Assembly (NCBI RefSeq): GCF_003340495.1
Contig: NZ_QASA01000001.1
Coordinates: forward strand, 3,534,001 to 3,598,000
Direction: 5' to 3'
Length of the DNA: 64,000 nt
Source: Adhaeribacter pallidiroseus
GTDB taxonomy: Bacteria > Bacteroidota > Bacteroidia > Cytophagales > Hymenobacteraceae
Below are positions 44,832 through 56,200 of this stretch, one piece after another. The first letter of the stretch is position 1; each line of letters opens with the position of its first letter. The translations under genes and the position numbers were made by a program. A model generated the notes under the pieces. That model saw only the letters and a list, made by a program, of their open reading frames with translations, was not told where the DNA came from and made no database searches.

Positions 44832-46166
44832 CTATTCGGCAGCGGGTTTGTTTTCGGGTGATTCCGTATTTGGCTCCGGTTTTGCCGGTTTTTTAAAAAT
44901 TGGTCGTGGCCGGGGCGTTTTGGGCACCAAAAGCTCCGCCTTTATTTCCGTTGAACCTGGTGTTCTCTCCGCGGCAGGTAGCGTTACATTTAACGGTTGC
45001 TCCTGATTCTTATTTTCCAAATCAACGCTTGCCGGAGCAGCATTTTCATTTGTTGGTGAATTTACAATTGGGGTTTCCAATGCTTGAGATTCGGTGTTAG
45101 CAACCGGACGTTTTATCACCGGGCGAGGCCGGGGAAACTTAGGTGTTTCGGCAGCTGGCGCGGGTTCCGGGGCATTTTCCGGTTGTATTTCTTCTGGTTT
45201 TTTCTCCGGTTCTGGCGCTGCACTGGCGGTAGCTGGGCGTTTAAAAATAGGCCTCGGTCGCGGAGGTTTAACAGCATCCACAGCACCTTCTGCTTCTTCT
45301 GGTTTTTCTGCCACAGTTGCGGGCTGGCTAATGATACCAGCTGAATTTTCCGGAGTTGCTACCGATTTTTCAGGTTCCGGAGCTGTAGTTGCGGGCCGCT
45401 TAAATACTGGTCTGGGCCGGGGTGGTTTAGGTGCTTCGGTTGCCGCCGGATCGGGATTACTATGATCTGGTAAGGCGGTAGGTTCTGCTTCGTCCGGAAT
45501 ACTTTTAATTTCCTCTCCTGCTGCGTTAGTTATCGGGGTGTTTGGTTTCCGGAATACCGGCCGCGGCCGGGCTGGTTTAGGCGGCTCTGCCGAAGTATTT
45601 GTGGTATCGGGAGTTACCGGGGCATTGGTCTCTTTTTCCTCTTTACTTTCCGGCGAAGCATTAGCCTCCGCTTCTGCAATTGGTCGGCGAAATACGGGTC
45701 GGGCGCGCCCTGGTTTGGAAGCTTCCGGATTAGTAGATTCATTTGCTGCGCCAAGTGCTGGTTCTTGGGTTATATCTTTTTCTGCTGGCGTTTCTGCATT
45801 AGCAGCAGGGGCTGGTCGGCGAATAACAGCTCTTCCACGCGGCGCTGAGGCTGGTTCTGGGGTACGATCTACCGAAGGCGATGGTTCATCGGGAATTGCC
45901 GAAGCAGTACTGGGTACAGGAGCCGGGGCCCGCCGAATCACTGGTTTGGCCGTAGCCGGAGCTGTTGCCACGGCCGCTTGCTTGGGTGCTTCGGATAACC
46001 AAAACCGCCGCCGCACATCGTTAATAACCATTTTCACCGCTGTGTAAAAAGCATTCGGATGCACCTGTTGGTACAAAGATCGCCAGGCGGCATATCTTTC
46101 CGGATCGTCGGCAGCAAAAGCCGTTACATCAATGCGGCGTTTAGTCAGATCTTCCTCGAACGTCAT
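44832..46166 (-). CDS. Pro/Ala/Glu-rich protein with eight Arg/Pro repeats
   Basis: 444 aa. Residues 1-60 form a folded-looking domain (MTFEEDLTKRRIDVTAFAAD; INDVRRRFWL) typical of small Hymenobacteraceae proteins of unknown role. The remainder is disordered, with about eight copies of a basic block of form KPPRPRPVFKRPA (variants KPVIRRAPA, RGRAVIRRPAP, KPGRARPVFRRP, KPARPRPVFRKP, KFPRPRPVIKRP, KTPRPRPIFKKP) separated by acidic Glu/Pro/Ala linkers of 25-45 residues. The alternating charge suggests a flexible cytoplasmic scaffold or nucleic-acid binder; no signal peptide. Plus-strand ORFs over it are shadows. Confidence 0.78.
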   Translation of the reverse strand: MTFEEDLTKRRIDVTAFAADDPERYAAWRSLYQQVHPNAFYTAVKMVINDVRRRFWLSEAPKQAAVATAPATAKPVIRRAPAPVPSTASAIPDEPSPSVDRTPEPASAPRGRAVIRRPAPAANAETPAEKDITQEPALGAANESTNPEASKPGRARPVFRRPIAEAEANASPESKEEKETNAPVTPDTTNTSAEPPKPARPRPVFRKPNTPITNAAGEEIKSIPDEAEPTALPDHSNPDPAATEAPKPPRPRPVFKRPATTAPEPEKSVATPENSAGIISQPATVAEKPEEAEGAVDAVKPPRPRPIFKRPATASAAPEPEKKPEEIQPENAPEPAPAAETPKFPRPRPVIKRPVANTESQALETPIVNSPTNENAAPASVDLENKNQEQPLNVTLPAAERTPGSTEIKAELLVPKTPRPRPIFKKPAKPEPNTESPENKPAAE

Positions 46167-46288
46167 ACGTGGCAGAATTACAGAATTTTAAAAAAACGGT
46201 ACTATAAAGGTGGTAGTTACTTAACCGTAAGCAAATTCGCCAGCTAAAGCTAGCGCAAACTTTTTATACCAGCCGAGTTTACTTTTTG

Positions 46289-46296
46289 CAAAGATA
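46289..46296 (-). promoter_or_regulatory. -7 promoter element (TATCTTTG) for the repeat protein
   Basis: TAnnTTTG match on the minus strand, 122 bases before the start of the 444-aa gene, in the gap shared with the divergent tdh gene. Confidence 0.4.
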
Positions 46297-46372
46297 CAAA
46301 TCGCGCCTAACTTTGAATCGTGTTTCGGCTACCAGTTTTCCGGAGTGGAGGCATGATGATCTAAAAATAGGC

Positions 46373-47341
46373 ATGAACACTATAAACGAAAAAATACTGG
46401 TTATTGGTGCCTGCGGCCAGTTAGGTACGGAACTTACCCTGGAACTACGTAAGTTATATGGCAACGCCCAGGTAATTGCCGCGGATATTGCTATTTCGCA
46501 ACATACCGCGTTAGCAGAATCGGGCCCTTTTGAAATTCTGGATGTGCTCGACCGGCATCACCTGGCTGATTTAGCGTACAAGTACGAATTTACCCAGATT
46601 TACCACTTAGCGGCGGTTTTATCGGCTACCGGCGAAAAGCGTCCGAAGTTTACCTGGAAAATAAATATGAAGGGTCTGGAGAACATTCTGGATTTAACTC
46701 TGGAAAAAGGCATTGCTAAAGTTTACTGGCCCAGTTCTATTGCGGTTTTCGGCCCGAATACGCCCCGCCACTACACGCCGCAGCATACAATTATGGACCC
46801 GAATACCGTATACGGCATTAGCAAACTAACCGGCGAACGCTTTTGCGAATACTACGCCAACCGGTATAAACTAGATATTCGCAGTTTGCGGTATCCGGGC
46901 TTAATTGGTTATAAAGCTTTGCCCGGCGGGGGCACCACCGATTATGCCGTAGATATTTTCCATAAAGCGGTAGAAGGCCAGCCTTACGAGTGCTACCTCG
47001 CCGAAAACACCTACTTACCGATGATGTACATGCCCGATGCCTTAAAAGCAACGCTGGACCTGATGCACGCGCCCGCCGAAAAGATAAAAATTCGGTCGTC
47101 GTATAATGTAACGGCCATGAGTTTTTCGCCGGCCGAAGTGGCGGCTTCTATCCGGAGCAGTATTCCAAATTTTGAAATAACTTATAAACCAGATTATCGG
47201 CAACAAATAGCGGCATCCTGGCCCGAATCTATTAACGACTCCGTAGCGCAACAAGATTGGAACTGGCAACCGGATTATGATTTACCCCGCATGACGCAGG
47301 ATATGTTGGAAAACTTACAGAAACAGAAAGCGGGCCTGTAA
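46373..47341 (+). CDS. tdh: L-threonine 3-dehydrogenase, epimerase-like (SDR) type
   Basis: 322 aa from ATG 46373; the longer reading from 46286 adds 29 unlikely residues. NAD-binding ILVIGACGQLGTELTLEL, catalytic Tyr/Lys in VYGISKLTGERF, then RYPGLIGYKALPGGGTTDYA and MYMPDALKATL, matching the short-chain threonine dehydrogenases of Bacteroidota (not the zinc type of E. coli). It oxidises threonine to 2-amino-3-ketobutyrate for Kbl, encoded 1.6 kb away on the other strand. The stop codon lies in the loop of its own terminator. Confidence 0.9.
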   Translation: MNTINEKILVIGACGQLGTELTLELRKLYGNAQVIAADIAISQHTALAESGPFEILDVLDRHHLADLAYKYEFTQIYHLAAVLSATGEKRPKFTWKINMKGLENILDLTLEKGIAKVYWPSSIAVFGPNTPRHYTPQHTIMDPNTVYGISKLTGERFCEYYANRYKLDIRSLRYPGLIGYKALPGGGTTDYAVDIFHKAVEGQPYECYLAENTYLPMMYMPDALKATLDLMHAPAEKIKIRSSYNVTAMSFSPAEVAASIRSSIPNFEITYKPDYRQQIAASWPESINDSVAQQDWNWQPDYDLPRMTQDMLENLQKQKAGL

Positions 47342-47353
47342 GCCCGCTTTTTT
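47327..47353 (+). terminator. Intrinsic terminator overlapping the tdh stop codon
   Basis: AAAGCGGGC, loop, GCCCGCTTTTTTT; the tdh TAA (47339-47341) sits in the loop. It also lies just downstream of the small minus-strand gene. Confidence 0.9.
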
Positions 47354-47357
47354 AAAT

Positions 47358-47507
47358 TTATTGCTGTGTTCCGACGTTGTCGGTTGGAGTTGAGTGCCAC
47401 GACACTTGTTTGCTATCCGGCAAGGCTTCGGCTTTAATGTAGCGGGCCGTAAAAGCCGCCGTAATCATTAGTAATACCACAAATAGAATATTTAACAACC
47501 ACCGCAT
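47358..47507 (-). CDS. Small single-helix membrane protein
   Basis: 49 aa. Starts MRWLLNILFVVLLMITAAFTARYIKAEALPDS: one hydrophobic helix followed by a polar tail. ATG at 47507, TAA at 47358-47360, next to the tdh terminator. Short and without known family, but composition and codon use fit a real gene. Confidence 0.5.
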   Translation of the reverse strand: MRWLLNILFVVLLMITAAFTARYIKAEALPDSKQVSWHSTPTDNVGTQQ

Positions 47508-47892
47508 GTTCTTCTCATCATTAATTTGAATACTTTTTTCTAAGACCTCTCCTCCGCGTAAATGGTTGCATCACTCATGCAAAGCAAAACCACTTACGCG
47601 TCTTTCTCCACTTTACTGACTGTAAAAGAACGAATTAGGTTACTAAAAATTTTACTTCCCGTACTAATTACCTGATAGCGCGGAAGACAAAAAAGGAAAA
47701 ACCGTATTTGCTGTAACTGCTTACGGTAAATTAGCATTTGATAAGAATATAGTTTGAATAATTGGCAGTTGTAGATAATAGTCTGTTATATATTATAGTA
47801 CGCCATATATTGTCTACTATTCGGTATATTAATATCATAAGAAAAGCAACTACTGCATTTCTGCTTAGTAATTAAGTTAGATAGCGCTTACT
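47508..47892. other. Non-coding spacer
   Basis: About 385 bp with no gene. Contains an AT-rich run with TATTATAGTACGCCATATATTGTC and ATTCGGTATATTAATATC near 47790-47840, a candidate for regulatory sequence but without a clear box. Confidence 0.35.
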
Positions 47893-50800
47893 TTATCTGG
47901 CCCCATTTATTTTATACGCCAGCACCGATTGTTGATTGCGGCCAAAAAGCAACACTTGCTTTAAACTTAAAATACTTCGAACATCGCCTTTCACTTGCAA
48001 TCCCGATTGGGTTTGCGGTACATACGTAAAGGTTCCTTTGCCGTTTCCTTGCAGCAAGGTACCGTAATTCGCATCGGACTTACCAAAACGCAGGCGAGCC
48101 TGGTTGTTGTTTCCGGCTAAGAGTAAATCCAGGTGGCCGTCGTGGTTATAATCCAGGGAAGTAACGGCATAGACGGGAGCAAACTGCGCTTCTATAGGCA
48201 AGGCTTTCTCTACAAATTTACCCGTGGCATTCATCTCAAAAAAAGCGGTGGCCAGGTAATTGGCCGATAAGTGTTTGGCGCCTTGCATCTCTTCCGGGGT
48301 AAAAATATCTTGTAAGGTAGCATCGGCGTAGCTTTTGTAATCCGGAAAACGGGTGCGCATCATACTTATCTGGTCGAGTAGTTCGTCGCGGCTTACATAG
48401 GGGTAGCTTTTGCCTTGCATGTAAAAACACAGAATAGGGTCTACGGAGCCGTTATCGTCAAAGTCTTTGTAAATTAAGTCGGCGGGTTGTTTGTCAGTAG
48501 CTTTGCACTGAGAGTTCAGGCCGGTATTACCAATTACTACATCCGGCTTGGTGTCGTGGTTAAAATCATCGACCCAGATTTTATTCCACCAACCCCGGTA
48601 ATTTTTTGTAAAGTAAGTAGCCGTAGCTTCTTGTAATTTGCCCTTGTTAATTTTAAACACAGTTACCGGCATCCACTCGCCTACCACCAACAGCTCAGGA
48701 ATTTTATCCTGATTTAAATCGTGCCAGGCAGCATCGGTAACCATGCCTATTTGCTGCAAAGCAGGTGCTACCGTGGCAGTTTGGTCGGTAAATTTGCCTG
48801 TTCCGTCGTTTAGCAACACGTAACTGCGGGGAGTTTCGGGATAGCGGCCCGGCACTACCCGACCACCTACAAATAAATCTAAAAACCCGTCCTGGTTAAT
48901 ATCCGTGGCCCGCACGCAACTGGTACTGGTAAGCATCTTTGGCAAAGCAGCGGTATTTTTTAAAAAATTACCTTTGCCGTCGCCCAAATAAAGCCGGTCC
49001 TGGAGCAAAGAGTCTTCGGGCATAAAATTGCCGTAACCGCCGCTGCATACGTATAAATCTGGTTTGTTGTCTTGGTTCGCATCAAAAAACAGCGCGTCTA
49101 CATCTTCACTCTTTTTATCAGCGGTAAAAGCAGTATTTTCTTTTTGCATAAACCTACCGCCTGGTTGCTGCAGGTATAACTTACCCGCTTGGCCCGCACT
49201 GCCCCCGGCGTACACATCTTCCAGACCATCCTGATTTACATCGCCTTTAATTAAGCATGGCCCGGCAAACGACTGTGGATTTACGAGTAAAGGCTGCCGT
49301 TTAAAGTCGTTGTGGTTTTGTTTTTGGTGGGCGAAGGTTACCGGTGTTTTTATCTCGGCAAAAGCGGGAGCGGCTCTTTTTACCGGTTTTTTTAAATTTT
49401 CGGCATCCTGCTCCTTTAAAGTTATCATTTGATTGGCTTTTACCTGACGTAGTACCTGCTGCTTGCCACCTGGCCAGCGAATTTGCACAGAGTCAACTAC
49501 CATAGCCGTACCTAAACCAAAATGTAAGACCGGTAACACACTCGATTGAAAACCCCGCGTGGGCATTTGTTCCAGGTACTGCTGTTGGCCCTGGTTGTAA
49601 AGCGTAACTTTAGCTCCCAAGCCTTGCGTGTTTTTGCCATCGCCTTGCAGTTTAACCTGTAAAAATTGGTTTTTTAACTGCTGCTTCGCTTGGTTTTGGT
49701 AAATAGAAGCCGGTTGGTTAATATTATTGACGATTAAGTCCAGATCGCCATCGTTATCTAAATCGGCGTAAGCGGCGCCATTACTGTTAGAAACATGTTT
49801 TAAGCCCCAGTTGGCACTTTCATCCCGAAAAACCGCATTGCCGGTGTTCTTAAAAGCATAATTAGTAACGTTAGACGAAGGCATCTGGTGCACTAATTTT
49901 AACACATCATCGCGCATTAAATGGCCTTCGCGTTGCTTCATATAATCGCCCATGTATTTCATAAAATCCAGGTTGGTAAAGTCGCGCACGTAGCCATTCG
50001 TCACGTACAAATCTTTCCAGCCGTCGTTATCGTAATCGGCAAACAAAGGCGCCCAGCTCCAATCGGTGTTAGAAATACCAGCCAGTTGCCCTACTTCGCT
50101 AAAAGTACCGTCGCCATTATTTAGCTGCAACATGTTGCGCATGTATTGGTAGTAAAAACCGGAGCGCAGGTTTAAATCAAATTTCTCGTAATTATCCGGG
50201 GCAAACAAAAGTTTCTGCCGACGGTTATCTTCCGGCAACATATCCAGGGTTAAAATATCCGGCAGGGCATCGTTGTTAATATCGGCTACTTCGTTCCCCA
50301 TCGAAAACTGAGACGTGTGTCCTACACTAGTTGGTAATTTATTCGTAAAAGTACCGTTGTGATTATTGATGTACAGAAAATCCGGAATAGCGTAATCGTT
50401 AGAAATATACAAATCCGGCCAGCCATCCGTATTTACATCCGAAATAGCTATCCCTAAACCATAGGTTAATACCGAGCTATGCAAACCGGTCTGTTGGGTT
50501 ACATCTTTAAAAAAGTTTTTATCGTTCCGGAATAGTCGTACGCCACTCTGGGTATCTTCTTTTTTTAACATGTCGGCGGTTAAGGCTTCGTCCAGCGCCG
50601 GTAATTGGGTGGGACTGTGATTGAGTAAAAACAGATCCAGGTCGCCGTCGCGGTCATAATCAAAAAAACTAGCGTTGGTGCTATAAGCTGGCTGCGTTAA
50701 TCCGTATTGGGCTGCCTGATCACGGAATCGGGGTACTCCATTGCTATCGGGACCTTGATTAATAAATAGCTGGGGCAAGCGTTTCTCGGGGCGCACATTC

Positions 50801-51251
50801 CCGGAATAGCAAACTAGAATATCAAGAAGTTTGTCGCCGTTCACATCGGCCATGGTAACACCCGTTTTCCAGGGGCCTTCGCGGCCGGTAACGCCGGCGG
50901 CATCAGTAATATCGGTAAACTGCAGATTGCCTTTATTCAAGTAAAGGCGGTTAGTGGCCATGTTCGCGGTAAAATAAATATCCGGCAGGCCATCCTGGTT
51001 CACATCGCCAACAGCTACCCCACCCCCATTATAAAAGTACTCGTACATTAACACGTTGGTATTCAGTCCTTCATTTAAAGCATTGGCAAAAGTTACCCCG
51101 GTTTGTTCGGGGGTAATAACCGAAAGAGGGTCTCGGCTGGTGGTGCCAAGGAGGTATTTTCTACTTCAGGAGAAGCTTTCTGCTGGCAAGCGGAAAAAGT
51201 TACAGCTAATGATAGTAAGCGAATGAGGTACTTAATTCTGGTTGGTAACAA
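47893..51251 (-). CDS. FG-GAP/VCBS-repeat lipoprotein with ASPIC/UnbV domain, frameshifted
   Basis: Very large surface lipoprotein. The open part (1053 aa) starts inside the protein at MLMYEYFYNGGGVAVGDVNQ. The true N terminus lies upstream in another frame: a TTG near 51251, signal and lipobox IRLLSLAVTFSACQQKAS, up to ETLFRLLPP; one base added to the run of five G at 51109-51113 joins it to EQTGVTFANALNEGLNTNVL. Many FG-GAP blades with Ca-binding DxNxDG (DVNQDGLPD, DVNTDGWPD, DYDRDGDLDLF) and one ASPIC/UnbV segment (FGLGTAMVVDSVQIRWPGG). CRTAC1-like proteins of this kind often follow SusCD genes. Confidence 0.88.
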
Positions 51252-51346
51252 GGTGGTAATCCGATTTAGATTTTATTAAAAATAAAAAAATCTATGCCGG
51301 TAAAAAAATAACCAGCATAGATTTTTAACGGCAGATAAGCTTTATC

Positions 51347-53230
51347 TTATTGGTAACCGGGGTTTTGAACTAATTTGTTATTTCGATTTATTTCGTCGCG
51401 ATGAATCGGCATAAAGTAAAGTTTGTCGTCCCACTTCCGATTTTCCACTCCTGGGTCAATTTCTTGCACCGTGTAGGTATAATTATAATCGTCTTTGCTG
51501 TAGCGGTAAACCGGTACAGTTTTACCCGGTTTTAAGGTTGCGGTTACTTTCATAATCCGCACTTTTTCACCTTGGTTTTGCGGTGCTGTCATCCAGCGGC
51601 GGGTATCATAGAAGCGTTGTTCTTCAAACAACATTTCGATATTACGTTCATTATGGTAACGTTCTACTAGTGCCTGATTAGATTCATTGATAGCCGGCAT
51701 CCCGGAGCGAAAACGAATTTTGTTTAACCAAGCAAGAGCTTCTGCTTCCTGCCCTAAAGCCAAACTAGCCTCTATGTAATTAAATACCACTTCAGTAAAT
51801 TTGATTTGCGGTGATGGAACTTCCTGACGAGTCACCTGGTCTTCAATCGCTGGGTTTGGATCAATAAATTTTCGGATTGCATAACCTGTACGGGTTCCGT
51901 TCCAGTTTTCAATGGAACTGTTGCGGGTATCTAATCCGAAATAAGTAGTAGGGCTGCTAGCATTCCCTATCTGGTATTGTCCCATTTGAATCTGGCTAAA
52001 AGGATCTGTACCAGCCGCATCAGCAGTACGAGGTTTCCAGGGAGCGCCATCGTATAAAATAGAGGCGTAGAAACGCGGATCGCGATTATCATACGGAGCA
52101 GCTTTATGTTCCGCATTATTCCAATCGAATTTAGTACCATCCATCATTTCGTAATCATCCACTAGATTCTGAGTAGGTTCGCTGGAAGTCCAGCCATGAT
52201 AACCGTTAGGCCCATTATTACGCGGATACCAGGCGCCCCATTCATCTTTGGCATTGATAAACTGACGCATGAAAATGGCATCTTTTTCTCCACCGTTTCG
52301 GGATAAGTACAAGTTAACATAATTATTTTTACCTTCTTCCGGAGTTACCGGGGCCGATAAATCGAGGTTATAACCATAGAAACCTAAATCTATCACGGCT
52401 CTGGCTGCGTCTTGAGCTGCCTTCCACCGCGCTGTCCGATCGCCAGCCGGATAGCCCAGTAGTGCTACATTTTCTGGCTTAGAAAAAAATAAATCACCCG
52501 CAATATTCCGATTAGTGCTCTTTTGTAAATTATTTATATAAGTTGGCATGTGGTGTAGGTCACTGGCAGCATACAGCAGTACCCGCGATTTTAAAGCCAG
52601 AGCTGCTCCCTGAGTGGCCCGGCCTAACGTCAAGGATTTACCATTTAAAAGTAAAGCAGCCGAATCCAAATCGCTAACTATAAAATTTACGCATTCTTCG
52701 TACGTATTCCGGGCAATGGTAAAATCAGTACTGGTTAACTCATAAGGTGATTTAATGATAGGAACACCACCATAGTACCGCACCATCTGGTTATAAAAAT
52801 AAGCTCGCATAAAATAAGTTTCGCCCTTTAACCGCTCCACAATACCATTAGTATTTTCAAATTCAGGTGCAGCTAATTTCTTCAAAGCAATGTTGGCCGC
52901 CCGGATTCTCCGGTACATTTCGCCCCATTCGTAGGTATGGTGTACCCAGCCCGTATTAGACGGACTTATGTTGGCTTCCATAATATCCTGCTTTCCGAAG
53001 TTGTACAAGGCATTGTCAGTAATGCAGTCCATATTTTCCTGGTTTAACATGCCTTCAAATAAACCGTTATACAGTTCCGTTACGGCAGATTCGGCCAGTG
53101 CCGCATCACTCCAAACCAGTTCTCCCGGTGCTTTATCTAAAGGCTGCGTATCTAAAAAATCTTCTTTACACGCCGAAAGCAGTATTCCAGAAATTACAAA
53201 AATTGAAATATATTTAAATGTTCTCTTCAT
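51347..53230 (-). CDS. SusD/RagB-family surface nutrient-binding lipoprotein
   Basis: 627 aa. Lipobox in FVISGILLSACKEDFLDTQPLDKAPG; TPR-type SusD fold with RAANIALKKL, GETYFMRAYFYNQMVRYYGGVP and the C-terminal MPIHRDEINRNNKLVQNPGYQ. It binds the nutrient at the cell surface and caps its SusC partner, which is 11 bp upstream. No glycoside hydrolase or peptidase gene is near, so the substrate class is unknown. Confidence 0.95.
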   Translation of the reverse strand: MKRTFKYISIFVISGILLSACKEDFLDTQPLDKAPGELVWSDAALAESAVTELYNGLFEGMLNQENMDCITDNALYNFGKQDIMEANISPSNTGWVHHTYEWGEMYRRIRAANIALKKLAAPEFENTNGIVERLKGETYFMRAYFYNQMVRYYGGVPIIKSPYELTSTDFTIARNTYEECVNFIVSDLDSAALLLNGKSLTLGRATQGAALALKSRVLLYAASDLHHMPTYINNLQKSTNRNIAGDLFFSKPENVALLGYPAGDRTARWKAAQDAARAVIDLGFYGYNLDLSAPVTPEEGKNNYVNLYLSRNGGEKDAIFMRQFINAKDEWGAWYPRNNGPNGYHGWTSSEPTQNLVDDYEMMDGTKFDWNNAEHKAAPYDNRDPRFYASILYDGAPWKPRTADAAGTDPFSQIQMGQYQIGNASSPTTYFGLDTRNSSIENWNGTRTGYAIRKFIDPNPAIEDQVTRQEVPSPQIKFTEVVFNYIEASLALGQEAEALAWLNKIRFRSGMPAINESNQALVERYHNERNIEMLFEEQRFYDTRRWMTAPQNQGEKVRIMKVTATLKPGKTVPVYRYSKDDYNYTYTVQEIDPGVENRKWDDKLYFMPIHRDEINRNNKLVQNPGYQ

Positions 53231-53240
53231 GTTAATCCTA

Positions 53241-56200
53241 TTAAAAAGTTACACTTACACCAGTATTAATGATTCTGGCTTGTGGATAATATTGGGCATT
53301 ACCGCCAGTTGCTTCTGGATCAAAAATATCGGTTTTATCCCAGGTGATTAGATTTAACCCGTTAACATATACCCGTAAATTACTCATGCCAATGCGTTGA
53401 CCTAAATTAACGGGCAGGTTGTAACCAATTTCAAAATTTTTAAGACGGAGGTAATCTGTATTTCTCAGCCAGTAAGTATTAGCATTTGAAAAATACTGGT
53501 TGCTGCGGTCTACGGTGCGGGGATGCTCTGTACTCGGATTATCAACCGTCCAGCGGTTTTCATAGCTCCAGGCCAGGAAATTACCAATAGTACCAGATTC
53601 GGTCTGCACAAAGACTTCACCACCAGTAGCGCCCTGGAATAAGATGGCTAAATCAAACCCTTTGTACTTGGCTCCGATATTAAGACCACCCTGGAAAGTA
53701 GGCTGATTCGTTTTATCTCTTCTTACCCGATCATCACCATTAAGCTTACCATCATTGTTTACATCCTTGAATTTCATATCGCCGGGCCGTAAAGTACTAG
53801 CACCTACACCACTGTAATCCAAAGAATTAGCATCGATATCAGCTTGCGTAGTAAAAATACCATCGTAAATATAGAACGTATTGGTGTTCATGGGGTGACC
53901 AGTTGATTTCTGCCAATCCGGAGCCCCCGGTGTTTCATCCCAAAACTCAATTTTGTTCTTGGCAAAACCACCGTTTACACTCACATTAAAGCTAACATCA
54001 CCAAAATTGTTATTGTGACCTACCTTAAATTCCCACCCCTTGTTAATAACTATACCAATATTCTCGGGTGGTAAAATCATACCTGTGGTTTGGGGTATAG
54101 AAGCACTTCTCCGCCATAGTATATTCGAACGTTTGTTACGGAAAACATCAAATTCGAAGAAGATTTTACCTTGTAATAATTGTCCTTCTAATCCAATATC
54201 AGCATTGTTAGCCACTTCCCAAGTCATGTTCTTATTAGGAACCTCATCTGCTCTTAACGTTTGCGCTAGTTGTCCGGCTAATGGATAAGTGTCATAAGTA
54301 TACAATTCAAAGTATTTGTATTCTTGCAAATCCAAAGTTCCATCATTATTCGTATCATAATAGACTTGATCGTTACCCATTTGTCCCCAAGAGCCCCGTA
54401 TTTTAAGGTCATTTACAAATGGCAAGGCTTTCTTAAAGAATCCTTCTTCAGAGACACGATAGCCTACCATTACGCCCGGGAAAAAGCCCCAACGCGTATC
54501 AGTAGGAAACATGTAAGAAGCATCGTACCGGCCTAAAAATTCAGCCAGGTATTTTTCTTTATAATTATAAGCCAAACGGCCAAAATAGCTCATACGAGCG
54601 CGTTCCCAGGCGCTGCCACGGTTATCTTTTTCGCGGCTGCCGCCCGCAAACATTTGGTCTATAGCGGTAGAACTAAAATACCGGCGGTTGGCACCAAAAC
54701 TACTCTGATTAGAAGTTTCTTTTGTTATCCCAACAAGGGCCGTAATAGCGTGTCCTGCAAAGGTTTGATCATACGATAAGATTCCAGAAAGCAATACATT
54801 TAGTTGATCCTCGGAACCCTGATTAAGAGTGGACTGATCAGGCCCACGTTTTACTTTCTGCAATTTAGGTGTGGTACCATCGGCTTCAAAAGAAGTATTA
54901 TCCCAAGAATACACATACCAAGGGGTTTGCCAGACTTTTGTTTGCTTTAAGAACTTATCAACTGCGGCGCTACCAGTTAGCTTTAAACCTTTTATCCAAG
55001 GTTGGGTAATTTCAATCTTGCCGTTGGATTGTAAATAATAGCGGGTATCCCGGTCGTAACCGGTGTTATTAGTAGTTATAACAACTGGTTGTTCCCCATT
55101 TTCAATATCCGGGCCTGGTAAGCCGTTTGGCCAGTAAGCCGGACGGTACGGATAACCGCGCATCAGCATCCGAAAAATAGCACCTGCTGATTTTGTAGGG
55201 AAAAACCTATTCTCCTGCCGGCCAGTTACACCCAAAGAAGTAGTAACGTATTTATTAACATTAGCATCTAGGTTTAAGCGCAAGTCATATTGCTTATAAC
55301 CAGTGGCCGCGTTACGATAGTAGGCATCCTGATTTTGATAACCTATTGAAGCCAAATATCTCAAATTTTCAGAACCACCGCTTAGTTGCAAATTGTGGCG
55401 TGATTGTGGGGACCACGGTTTCAAAGCTGCATCAAACCAATCCGTATTCGGGTGGCCCCAGGGGTCAGATCCATCCCGTAATTTCTGCATGTCTTCCGGT
55501 TTAAACGTGGCGTTTGTAACAGCACCGTTATCCGGACGGGTAAAGCTGCCGGTAGTTTTAAAAGCATCTGAAGCTGCTTTCCAATACTGAGCTGGTAAAT
55601 TATACACATCAATTTCGTTAACCATTTCGGCATACTGGGCAGCAGTAGCCATTTTGGGCACAACAGTAGGCTGAGACCAACCTTGGTTATAAGAATAGGA
55701 CAGTTCAGGTTTACCATTTTTACCCCGTTTAGTTGTAATTAAAATAACACCATTAGCGGCACGGGAACCATAAATAGCAGCTGAGGCATCTTTTAGTACG
55801 GAAATATTCTCAATATCAGCTGGGTTTAAACGTTCAAAACCACCCGCCCGTGCTGGTACACCATCAATTACAATCAGCGCGTCGTTATTTCCTAAGGTAT
55901 TAGAACCCCGAATCCGGATAGTAGAACCGTCATACCCAGGCTCACCGCTACCGTTAGTAGCAATAACACCGGGCATACGACCAGCAATGGAATTAGAAAG
56001 GTTTACAGCCGGCGATTTTTGCAGTTCAGCTCCTTTAACGGTAGCAACAGAACCAGTTACTGTCTCTTTTTTCTGGGTACCATAACCCACTACTACCACT
56101 TCTTCCAGGGCTTTTGTATCCGGAGCTAGCGCTAAATCAATGGAATTTCGGTTATTAACCGATACTTCTTGGGTTTGATAGCCGATAAAAGATACAACGA

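Noticed and set aside
45094-46047. Long plus-strand ORFs (123 and 169 codons)
   Set aside because: They are complementary shadows of the Arg/Pro repeat gene; residue composition is Gly/Ser/Ala without any domain.
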